A DNA stretch of 25,494 bases from a virus. Each line of letters starts with the position of its first letter. The first letter of the stretch is position 1. The notes beneath the pieces were generated by a model. It ran no database searches, had not been told where the DNA came from, and saw nothing but the letters and a program-made list of their open reading frames with translations. The DNA is taken from positions 1-25,494 of the IMG/VR virus record IMGVR_UViG_3300032242_001988; one strand, 5' to 3'. Positions 20,627 through 25,494 of this stretch are shown here, in pieces. The translations under genes were made by a program, and so were the position numbers.

Positions 20627-21052
20627 CTATTTTTTATAGAATCGTTCCACCATTAGCGACCAACGATAAGCAGAAAAACCGAAGTTTTTTTCGTACTCAC
20701 TACGATATTTATCGTTGAATTCAATTGAGGGCTTAACATCGTTCGCATTAAAGCCTTGTATTTTTTCGTAATGGCTTTTAAAAAATTCTAGATAGAATTG
20801 ATAGGCCTTTGATGGGCTTTTAAATTCCTCTTTCATCTTAGCATTACTTTCATACTTAGCTTTTAACAATTGCTTTGAGGTTACTCCCTCTGCCAATAAC
20901 AAAGTAGGTTTTTCAATCTTAGCCTTAATAGGCTTTACAATTGTTTTTTTGCTCTCTAATGGCTTACTAACTGATAAGCCTTTTTTTGAGCTGTTAATTA
21001 CTTTTGTTGACTTTGTGGTATTGTTTAATACCATTGCGTTTGCTTGTTTCAT
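20627..21052 (-). CDS. 141-residue lysine-rich protein of unknown function
   Basis: Start chosen at 21052 (MKQANAMVLNNTTKSTKVIN), preceded by the A-rich leader AATTCAAAACA. Residues 1-55 are a low-complexity Lys/Ser/Thr stretch, probably disordered and basic; residues about 60-141 (LLKAKYESNAKMKEEFKSPS ... YRSEYEKNFGFSAYRWSLMV) are helical with aromatic clusters. It stands alone in the 2 kb control region, between palindromic sites and the very AT-rich DNA, so a DNA-binding or origin role is plausible. No family recognised. Confidence 0.6.
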   Translation of the reverse strand: MKQANAMVLNNTTKSTKVINSSKKGLSVSKPLESKKTIVKPIKAKIEKPTLLLAEGVTSKQLLKAKYESNAKMKEEFKSPSKAYQFYLEFFKSHYEKIQGFNANDVKPSIEFNDKYRSEYEKNFGFSAYRWSLMVERFYKK

Positions 21053-21590
21053 TGTTTTGAATTTTAGCGTTATTAAATTAAAGAACTTTTTTTGATTCAC
21101 TTTTGAATCATAATGCAATCTACTACTTTCAAACATTAAAAACCTAATTTTTATACAACTATTTTTAAAAAACTTTTTTTAGACTGAAAACTAATAATAT
21201 ATAAATAACAAAAAATTATAATGTGTTAAACAGTATTTGAATAATGCTATAAAAAAACAATTTAATAAAACATAAACAAAGGATAAAAGAAACAAAGAAA
21301 GTAAGGTATAAAAGTATAAATGAACTATAAAAAAACTAACATAAAAAAACAATATTAAAAAGATAGCCATTGAAAAAATTAGTAGGTATAAATTGATATT
21401 AATACTTTATCGTTTATTAGTTTAATGGATGTACTTAATTAGTTTAATGCAAGAAACACTATCCTTTATACCTATCAATACCTAGCTATAATTTTAAATT
21501 TAATAACTCAATTACTTTGTCTTATCTTTTATAAATAATACTTGAAATATTTTTGTAATGTATAAACCTTTGATTATTAAGGTACTCGGT
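21053..21590. other. Very AT-rich non-coding stretch, candidate replication origin
   Basis: No convincing gene was found. The stretch is much richer in A and T than the neighbouring genes and has many A-tracts. It holds a hairpin (TGATTC/GAATCA, 21093-21110), a long imperfect inverted repeat and a tandem 12-mer (listed separately). Such DNA is easily melted, as at origins. No DnaA boxes of the usual TTATCCACA type were seen. Confidence 0.4.
21363..21492. repeat. Long imperfect inverted repeat with a nested tandem 12-mer
   Basis: TAGGTATAAA (21383-21392) pairs with TTTATACCTA (21465-21474); outside and inside it, ATAGC/GCTAT, ATTGA/TCAAT and GATA/TATC can extend the pairing discontinuously. 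The enclosed loop carries two copies of ATTAGTTTAATG (21416-21427 and 21438-21449; 22-base period). It could fold as an RNA or extrude as a cruciform. Confidence 0.45.
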
Positions 21591-21716
21591 TTAGATATAG
21601 TTAATTTGCACCCTACCACCTGATCTGTTCTGGTTAATGAGTCTCCCTACCACACATATATCTCCCACATTTCTATGGTACACCTTCCAATACAGACATT
21701 TTCTACCCCTACCCAT
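21591..21716 (-). CDS. 41-residue basic protein in the control region
   Basis: ATG at 21716-21714 to TAA at 21593-21591. The peptide (MGRGRKCLYWKVYHRNVGDI then CVVGRLINQNRSGGRVQINYI) reads like a folded beta-rich protein with Cys7 and Cys21, not random AT-rich sequence. Its minus strand is clearly more G-rich than the flanks, explaining a C-rich island on the plus strand. No promoter element or overlap supports it. Function unknown; an RNA- or DNA-binding role is only a guess from the basic charge. Confidence 0.4.
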   Translation of the reverse strand: MGRGRKCLYWKVYHRNVGDICVVGRLINQNRSGGRVQINYI

Positions 21717-21775
21717 ACAATATCACCATTATATGCCTAAGCTCCTATTTGAGGTTAAAAAGTGCCTTTATATTG

Positions 21776-21900
21776 ATTTGAACCTATTCAGCTAAATATT
21801 ACTTCTACTTACTATCTTCGTCTCCCTTTGGTCGCCTAGATAGTAATACATAACTATAAATGGCTTGATACTTAGTACTGGTATAGAGTGAGGTTCAAAT
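21776..21900. repeat. Nested inverted repeats upstream of the rightward operon
   Basis: Outer 9-bp arms ATTTGAACC (21776-21784) and GGTTCAAAT (21892-21900) enclose inner 9-bp arms TTACTATCT (21809-21817) and AGATAGTAA (21838-21846). Both pairs are perfect. No gene explains them. The right outer arm runs into the first operator copy. Reads on the minus strand resemble a T-arm of tRNA but the stems do not pair. Confidence 0.5.
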
Positions 21901-21995
21901 TATTTGTACTAAATAGGGGTGTTTGTCCAAATTATTTGGTATAAGTGTTATAAATAAAATAGTTTAATAAATTTGTATTGTTACAAATTATTTGT
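21896..21995. promoter_or_regulatory. Three operator-like palindromes (CAAAT-T-ATTTG)
   Basis: Copies at 21896-21906, 21927-21939 (extended CCAAATTATTTGG) and 21982-21996 (extended TACAAATTATTTGTA) share the core CAAATTATTTG. Centres lie 32 and 56 bases apart. The third copy lies between the -33 and -7 boxes of the promoter at 21972-22002, so binding there would block RNA polymerase. The likely binder is the winged-helix protein encoded directly downstream. Confidence 0.65.
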
Positions 21996-22002
21996 ATATT
22001 TG
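21972..22002 (+). promoter_or_regulatory. Strong Bacteroidota promoter for the rightward operon
   Basis: TTTG at 21972-21975, 19 bases, then TATATTTG at 21995-22002, a full match to TTTG-N19-TAnnTTTG. Only GTCT lies between the -7 box and the ATG at 22007, so the mRNA is probably leaderless or nearly so. An operator palindrome fills the spacer. Confidence 0.75.
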
Positions 22003-22006
22003 GTCT

Positions 22007-22495
22007 ATGAGTATCACTAAACACGCAACCTACATACACAATCCTTTTAGAGTAGAGCCTGCTTACTTTAGAAAAATAGGGGAGGTATCAGCTGATGCTG
22101 AATTAAAGTATAAGACTAGGGATATGGAGGACCATATTAGGATATTCCCAAATGCCTACGATGACTTTCGTAATCTTAATTCTATGGCTGTAAAGATACT
22201 TGGATTCATTTGTAAGGAGTTAAATACGGATATAGTTAGGCTGAATATAATAGATTTGATGAAAGAATTTTCTGTATCTTCAAAGTATACAATTTACAGA
22301 GGCATAGAAGATTTATTAGAAAAGCAGTTTATGGCTAAGAAAGCAGGCACAGATATTTATTTTATAAACCCGGGAAAAATATTTAAAAGAAGCAGGTCTA
22401 GGTGGTTTGATGAGACCAAAGAGTTTGACCAAAAAAACAAGGATATGCTTCTTAAAATAAGTTCCTATGAAACTCAACAAAATGAAATTAAATAG
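22007..22495 (+). CDS. Winged-helix protein, RepL-like (regulator or replication initiator)
   Basis: A 162-residue protein. Start taken as ATG 22007, since it falls right after the promoter; a TTG five codons upstream lies inside the -7 box. Residues about 60-130 (NSMAVKILGFICKELN ... IDLMKEFSVSSKYTIYRGIE) look like a winged helix: three helices, then a wing with TDIYFINPGKIFKRSRSRW, a phrase like the NPxxIFKG segment I recall in RepL-type plasmid initiators. It heads the operon behind three palindromic sites and could repress its own promoter or start replication. The N-terminal 50 residues are unrecognised. Confidence 0.6.
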   Translation: MSITKHATYIHNPFRVEPAYFRKIGEVSADAELKYKTRDMEDHIRIFPNAYDDFRNLNSMAVKILGFICKELNTDIVRLNIIDLMKEFSVSSKYTIYRGIEDLLEKQFMAKKAGTDIYFINPGKIFKRSRSRWFDETKEFDQKNKDMLLKISSYETQQNEIK

Positions 22496-22661
22496 AGAAA
22501 AGATAGCTGACCTTTACGAAGACTTTTTGGAGGATAATGATACAGAAGGACATTTGCCAGCCTTAAACAAGGCATTGATAGACACCATCTGTTTTCTTAT
22601 AGAAAAGAATCCAAAGACCATAGATATACATCCTAACTACACCACAAATAGTACCCTATGA
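22482..22661 (+). CDS. 59-residue acidic protein of unknown function
   Basis: Start at ATG 22482 or, five codons earlier, 22467; both lie inside the end of the winged-helix gene, so the exact start is open. The product is acidic and helical (EKIADLYEDFLEDNDTEGHL) and ends with an ATGA overlap to the next gene. Function unknown. Confidence 0.5.
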   Translation: MKLNREKIADLYEDFLEDNDTEGHLPALNKALIDTICFLIEKNPKTIDIHPNYTTNSTL

Positions 22662-22795
22662 AAGCCTTAAAAATAGCCGCAGTTATCTTTGTTTATTTCT
22701 TTTTCTTTTTCTATATTATAGTTGTACTATTAGGCAATTTTGTAAGAGACCTAGTATTGGAATCTATCAGCTATTTTAAAAACACAAGCATATGA
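22658..22795 (+). CDS. 45-residue single-span membrane peptide
   Basis: ATG at 22658 to TGA at 22793-22795. A basic start (MKALK) is followed by one long hydrophobic helix (IAAVIFVYFFFFFYIIVVLL) and a polar tail (RDLVLESISYFKNTSI). It overlaps the upstream stop by ATGA and the next start by ATGA, so it is an integral part of the operon. Possible membrane toxin, holin-like or exclusion peptide. Confidence 0.6.
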   Translation: MKALKIAAVIFVYFFFFFYIIVVLLGNFVRDLVLESISYFKNTSI

Positions 22796-22890
22796 TGGAT
22801 ACCATATATACCTTTTTGTTTCTTTTGTTCCTATTATGGATTTTATTTGTAGCCATACTATTTATCCTTAAAATATATAAAGACAAATGA
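22792..22890 (+). CDS. 32-residue single-span membrane peptide
   Basis: ATG at 22792 to TGA at 22888-22890. Nearly all hydrophobic (YTFLFLLFLLWILFVAILFI) with a short basic end (LKIYKDK). Joined by ATGA to both neighbours. Together with the 45-residue peptide it forms a tandem pair of membrane peptides, as in two-component small membrane systems. Confidence 0.6.
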   Translation: MMDTIYTFLFLLFLLWILFVAILFILKIYKDK

Positions 22891-23132
22891 TAATATGTTA
22901 CATATGTAATAAGCAGGTATCTAAATGTTTAAAGGTAGATAACCTAACCTTTGGGTATTGTGAGAAGCACGAATCAATAGTGCAAATGGGGGTGGTTAAG
23001 TTTATGCTCACCCACAAGCTTGATTATCTTCACGATGCCAAGTATAACGATATAGTACATAAAAAGAGTTCAGCTGAAATAGAATTTGAAAAACAAGTCT
23101 TACCAGAAAACCTAAACGAATTAGAAGATTGA
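22887..23132 (+). CDS. 81-residue Cys/His protein
   Basis: Starts MIICYICNKQVSKCLKVDNL; CYIC plus later C25/H28 (FGYCEKH) form a likely zinc site. The rest is helical and acidic. It begins with an ATGA overlap with the membrane peptide and ends with a TTGA overlap with the next gene. Possibly a small zinc-binding regulator. Confidence 0.55.
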   Translation: MIICYICNKQVSKCLKVDNLTFGYCEKHESIVQMGVVKFMLTHKLDYLHDAKYNDIVHKKSSAEIEFEKQVLPENLNELED

Positions 23133-23353
23133 TACACGAGTTTAAGACCTACATACCTGTTCACACCCCACACGGAGAGGGGGAGGCTATGTTATTTATA
23201 GATTATAACCTTACGACAAATAGTGTATGGGTTGTAAGGCTTAAGGGAGGTTCTGTTAGACATTACTTTAGTAACGATATAGTGGTTTATGGGAATCCAA
23301 TGAATGGGAACGGATGGGATATTGAAATACCAAAAGAATGGAAAAATGATTAG
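23129..23353 (+). CDS. 74-residue protein, TTG start
   Basis: A small beta-rich protein (EGEAMLFIDYNLTTNSVWVV, VRHYFSNDIVVYGNPMNGNG WD). The phrase HTPHGEGEA then SNDIxVYGNPM resembles, as I recall, a common phage family with no known function. The only in-frame start that keeps the conserved opening is TTG at 23129, which overlaps the upstream stop as TTGA. An ATG at about 23188 would remove it. Confidence 0.5.
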   Translation: MIHEFKTYIPVHTPHGEGEAMLFIDYNLTTNSVWVVRLKGGSVRHYFSNDIVVYGNPMNGNGWDIEIPKEWKND

Positions 23354-23783
23354 AAGAAAGGTTCCAAAAAGTAAGATAAAAAGTAAAGCTAAGCCTTTAC
23401 AAAAATCAAAAAAAGTAAAGGAAAGTAAACTTAAACCTTTACCAAAACTTATAAAGGATGCTCAACAGGTCTTTAACAAATACATAAGAACCCGTGATGC
23501 AGGTATGGTATGTATCAGCTGTGGTTCAGATAAGGCTAACCAAGCAGGTCATTGGATAAGTGTTAAACAATCTAGTGCCCTAAGATTCCACGAATGGAAT
23601 GTAAACCTACAATGTGCTGGTTGTAATCTATACCTACACGGCAATCAAATAATGTATAGGGTAGGTCTTGTAAAGAAAATAGGAGAGAAGGCGGTAGCTG
23701 AACTTGAGTCTATGTATGTAAACAATAGGATTAAGAAATGGGATAGAACTGAACTTGAAGATTTAATTAATAAATATAAATAG
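23346..23783 (+). CDS. ninG: NinG-family (Rap) recombination nuclease
   Basis: A 145-residue protein (start 23346, overlapping the upstream stop by 8 bases; an earlier in-frame ATG lies in the previous gene). NinG/Rap proteins cut recombination intermediates. Features are a basic N-terminal tail (1-32), LIKDAQQVFNKYIRTRDAGM, zinc pair CISC (56-59), QAGHWISVKQSSALRFHEWN (66-85), CAGC (90-93) and LHGNQIMYR (97-105), a Cys4/His finger followed by a metal-dependent core. It sits in the rightward operon, away from the ERF and RecE-like genes on the other strand. Confidence 0.85.
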   Translation: MIRRKVPKSKIKSKAKPLQKSKKVKESKLKPLPKLIKDAQQVFNKYIRTRDAGMVCISCGSDKANQAGHWISVKQSSALRFHEWNVNLQCAGCNLYLHGNQIMYRVGLVKKIGEKAVAELESMYVNNRIKKWDRTELEDLINKYK

Positions 23784-23791
23784 TATATTTG
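23784..23791 (+). promoter_or_regulatory. Promoter -7 element (TATATTTG)
   Basis: TATATTTG begins right after the ninG TAG stop, three bases before the ATG at 23795. The -7 box is a full match; the nearest TTG (23755-23757) is 26 bases upstream, slightly too far. It would give a leaderless mRNA for the downstream genes. Confidence 0.4.
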
Positions 23792-23794
23792 TGT

Positions 23795-24448
23795 ATGGCA
23801 AAGATTAAGACTAAAGATAATAAGAATAAATCTAAAGATGCAAACCCATATAAAAAGGTTGATTCTAGATTTGCTGATAATTTTAGGGCTGTTTTTCCTG
23901 CACCAAAAAATGTATCACAAGCGGCAGCAAAAGCAATAACAGGAGATGCTAGAATGAGTGAGAGTTCCTTAAGTGATAATGAAAAAGTATTATTATATGA
24001 TGTAATACAAAATGCTATAAAAAGGACAGGCAAAAAAGATGGTGGAACAGAGTACGCTGATTATGGTAATCTTGGACATGGAAGTTCTGAGAATTATGAA
24101 AGTTGGTTTAATAGGGGTAAATTAAATTTATTAGAAGGGGCATTCCAAAGTGGTACAAACCCAGGTTTTAAATTAGCTTCTACAATAGGAAGAGGAAGAT
24201 ATTGGCACGATGAAAAAAATCCAAATACCGTTTATTATACAGATGTCTATGATTGGAATCCAAAAGAAAAAAACTTTAAAGGCTCTAATGCATACCAAAC
24301 GGTCAGAAATGCTATGAGGGCAACAGAGGACAAAAACTTAAATGAGTCAAAAAATGAAATGTCAAGAATGAACTTTAAACTTGATAAAAATGAAATAGAT
24401 AAACTAAGAAGCAAGATTGCAATAAATGATGAAAAATATAGAGACTAA
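23795..24448 (+). CDS. 217-residue protein, possible virion or internal protein
   Basis: Start at ATG 23795 (MAKIKTKDNKNKSKDANPYK), just after the promoter element; a GTG-like start two codons earlier is unlikely. The N-terminal 30 residues are basic and disordered. Residues 100-170 hold NPGFKLASTIGRGRYWHDEK followed by TVYYTDVYDWNPKEKN; the YW...TDVYDWN phrase resembles a phage structural family with a conserved DxYDFN motif, from memory. It lies beside several basic small proteins. Function unproven. Confidence 0.5.
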   Translation: MAKIKTKDNKNKSKDANPYKKVDSRFADNFRAVFPAPKNVSQAAAKAITGDARMSESSLSDNEKVLLYDVIQNAIKRTGKKDGGTEYADYGNLGHGSSENYESWFNRGKLNLLEGAFQSGTNPGFKLASTIGRGRYWHDEKNPNTVYYTDVYDWNPKEKNFKGSNAYQTVRNAMRATEDKNLNESKNEMSRMNFKLDKNEIDKLRSKIAINDEKYRD

Positions 24449-24597
24449 TGGCAAAGGTAAAAATGATTAAAAGGGCTGATGGCTCATATTCCAAAACAGG
24501 ACTTTGGGATAACATTCGTGCTAACAAGGGTAGTGGTAAAAAACCAACAGCCGAGATGTTAAAACAAGAAAAGAAAATAAAAGCTAAATCTAAGTAG
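24448..24597 (+). CDS. 49-residue basic protein of unknown function
   Basis: ATG at 24448 shares a base with the upstream stop (TAATG) and TAG lies at 24595-24597. The product is Lys-rich (MAKVKMIKRADGSYSKTGLW ... KQEKKIKAKSK). No motif. Part of a run of five short basic proteins that could be internal virion or DNA-binding proteins. Confidence 0.6.
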   Translation: MAKVKMIKRADGSYSKTGLWDNIRANKGSGKKPTAEMLKQEKKIKAKSK

Positions 24598-24598
24598 T

Positions 24599-24883
24599 AT
24601 GTCAGAAGCATGGCAAAGAAAAGAAGGCAAGAATCCAAAAGGCGGGTTAAACGCCAAAGGAAGAGCATCCTATAATAAGGCTCACGGAGGTAATTTAAAA
24701 GCTCCTGTTAAATCTGGTGTTAATCCTCGTAGGGTTTCATTTGCAGCTAGGTTCGCAGCCATGGCAGGACCAATGAAAAAACCAAATGGTGAACCAACAA
24801 GAAAAGCATTAGCCTTAAAGGCATGGGGATTTAGTTCTCCCGCAGCTGCAAGGTCATTCGCAAATAAACATAAAAAATCATAA
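24599..24883 (+). CDS. DUF6321-like basic protein
   Basis: A 94-residue basic protein. The opening NPKGGLNAKGRASYNKAHGG NLKAPV, then RRVSFAARFAAMAGPMKKPN and ending ALKAWGFSSPAAARSF, follow the pattern I recall for DUF6321 phage proteins (GLNxxGRxxYN ... SFxARMxxM ... LRKW), although the later half is more divergent. Often found near packaging and structural genes. Probable nucleic-acid binder. Confidence 0.6.
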   Translation: MSEAWQRKEGKNPKGGLNAKGRASYNKAHGGNLKAPVKSGVNPRRVSFAARFAAMAGPMKKPNGEPTRKALALKAWGFSSPAAARSFANKHKKS

Positions 24884-24889
24884 TATAAA

Positions 24890-25132
24890 ATGGCAAAGGT
24901 AAAAGTAAAACAATCGGCTGGTAACAAAGCATTACCAAAAAAACCAACAGAAAATGGTAAGAGTTATGCTAGTAATAAATCAGTTGAGGCTAAAAAATTT
25001 GTAGAACCTAAGAAAGGAACTGATGTAGGATACGGCTACAAGGTAGGAGAAGGAGAGATGGGTAAAAAAGAAATACCAGTTAAAAAACAAGTTGAAATGG
25101 CTTCTGTTAGTTCTACCTACAAAAAAAAGTAA
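24890..25132 (+). CDS. 80-residue lysine-rich protein
   Basis: Low-complexity, Lys, Glu and Val rich (AKVKVKQSAGNKALPKKPTE), probably disordered. It starts 6 bases after the DUF6321-like gene and ends in a TAATG junction. No motif is seen; perhaps a packaged or internal virion protein. Confidence 0.55.
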   Translation: MAKVKVKQSAGNKALPKKPTENGKSYASNKSVEAKKFVEPKKGTDVGYGYKVGEGEMGKKEIPVKKQVEMASVSSTYKKK

Positions 25133-25398
25133 TGAAAGGCAAATCTAAATCAGCCGTTTATTTCCAAAAGAACCCAGAGGCTCGTAAGAAAAAAAATGCC
25201 TACAATACTGCCTACCACTCTACCCCTGAAAGAAAAAAATACAGGGTTAGATTGAACAAGGCAAATAGAAAGGCTGGTACTTATGGAAACGGAGATGGCA
25301 AGGATATGTCTCACACAAAGTCAGGGAAGCTGGTAAAAGAAAGCCAATCAGCTAACCGAGCAAGGAACGGCAAGGATGGTAGCTCATCTAAAAAATAA
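25132..25398 (+). CDS. 88-residue lysine/arginine-rich protein
   Basis: Strongly basic (KGKSKSAVYFQKNPEARKKK ... YRVRLNKANRKAGTYGNGDG). The composition resembles small DNA-binding proteins such as internal virion components. TAATG junction with the previous gene. Unrecognised. Confidence 0.55.
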   Translation: MKGKSKSAVYFQKNPEARKKKNAYNTAYHSTPERKKYRVRLNKANRKAGTYGNGDGKDMSHTKSGKLVKESQSANRARNGKDGSSSKK

Positions 25399-25409
25399 AA
25401 ACACAACAC

Positions 25410-25494
25410 ATGAAAGCACGCAGAAAAATGCTCGTGGTCAAAAGCTATAAGGAGCAAAAAGAAACGCACGAGGTTAAGTTAGAAAACGGAGAAA
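25410..25494 (+). CDS. Start of a further basic protein (cut by window edge)
   Basis: ATG at 25410 opens a frame that runs to the last base (begins MKARRKMLVVKSYKEQKETH). It is preceded by the leader AAAACACAACAC, like other starts in this window. Only 28 codons are visible. Confidence 0.5.
   Translation, partial: MKARRKMLVVKSYKEQKETHEVKLENGE

Noticed and set aside
21733-21795. 20-residue plus-strand frame (MPKLLFEVKKCLYIDLNLFS)
   Set aside because: Very short, no promoter, no overlap with a gene; likely chance.
21776-21850. Possible tRNA on the minus strand because of GGTTCAAAT
   Set aside because: The T-stem does not pair and no acceptor or anticodon arm can be drawn.
1-25494. Use of an alternative genetic code (recoded TAG or TGA)
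   Set aside because: TAA, TAG and TGA all close well-supported genes, often in stop-start overlaps, so the standard code fits.

Overview
The window reads as a piece of a tailed-phage genome (Caudoviricetes, virus or prophage) infecting a member of the Bacteroidota. The evidence is phage hallmark genes (large terminase, GH19 endolysin, holin-like proteins, NinG, ERF annealing protein, DnaA-domain and DnaB-type replication proteins), low G+C, absence of Shine-Dalgarno sequences before nearly all starts, and several matches to the Bacteroidota promoter pattern TTTG-N19-TAnnTTTG. TAA, TAG and TGA all serve as stops, so the standard bacterial code applies. No tRNA, rRNA, CRISPR or insertion sequence was seen.

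Layout. (1) 1-4378, plus strand: end of a late operon with membrane/lysis genes (coiled-coil membrane protein, holin-like protein, a 28-aa membrane peptide, GH19 lysozyme), then a DEDDy exonuclease with a zinc ribbon, small unknowns and a zinc metallopeptidase. It runs head-on into (2) the large terminase, minus strand 4365-6320, which has its own promoter element placed beside the T-tract of an upstream terminator. (3) 6400-13407, minus: replication, recombination and DNA modification. In transcription order: ERF annealing protein, cytosine-5 methyltransferase with a long second reading frame inside it, PD-(D/E)xK nuclease, RecE-like nuclease, HExxH protein, stand-alone DnaA domain IV protein, primase-helicase fusion, two small HTH-like proteins and an SSB-like small protein; it ends at a terminator (6337-6372). 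(4) 13495-16322, minus: a chain of about 15 tiny accessory genes with stop/start overlaps, ending at a terminator (13427-13458). (5) 16444-19954, minus: accessory genes including a zinc-finger amidoligase next to a class II glutamine amidotransferase, ending at a terminator (16387-16426). (6) 19955-22006: a roughly 2 kb control region with palindromic repeats, nested inverted repeats, very AT-rich DNA, divergent promoter elements and only one sizeable gene; it may hold the replication origin and a regulatory switch. (7) 22007-25494, plus: a second operon from a strong promoter with palindromic operators, starting with a winged-helix protein, then membrane micropeptides, NinG, a possible virion protein and several short lysine-rich proteins.

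How the parts fit: the winged-helix gene at 22007 is the likely switch of the rightward operon; the DnaA-like and primase-helicase proteins would load replication, perhaps at the AT-rich region; ERF, the RecE-like nuclease and the SSB-like protein could form a recombination module; the methyltransferase and its overlapping nuclease gene may act in modification or restriction; the amidoligase/amidotransferase pair points to an uncharacterised peptide or metabolite modification. Five single-span membrane peptides of 22-45 residues are woven into the operons and are easily missed by length-filtered gene calling. The most unusual items are the 233-codon frame inside the methyltransferase gene, the amidoligase pair, the micropeptides and the structured control region.
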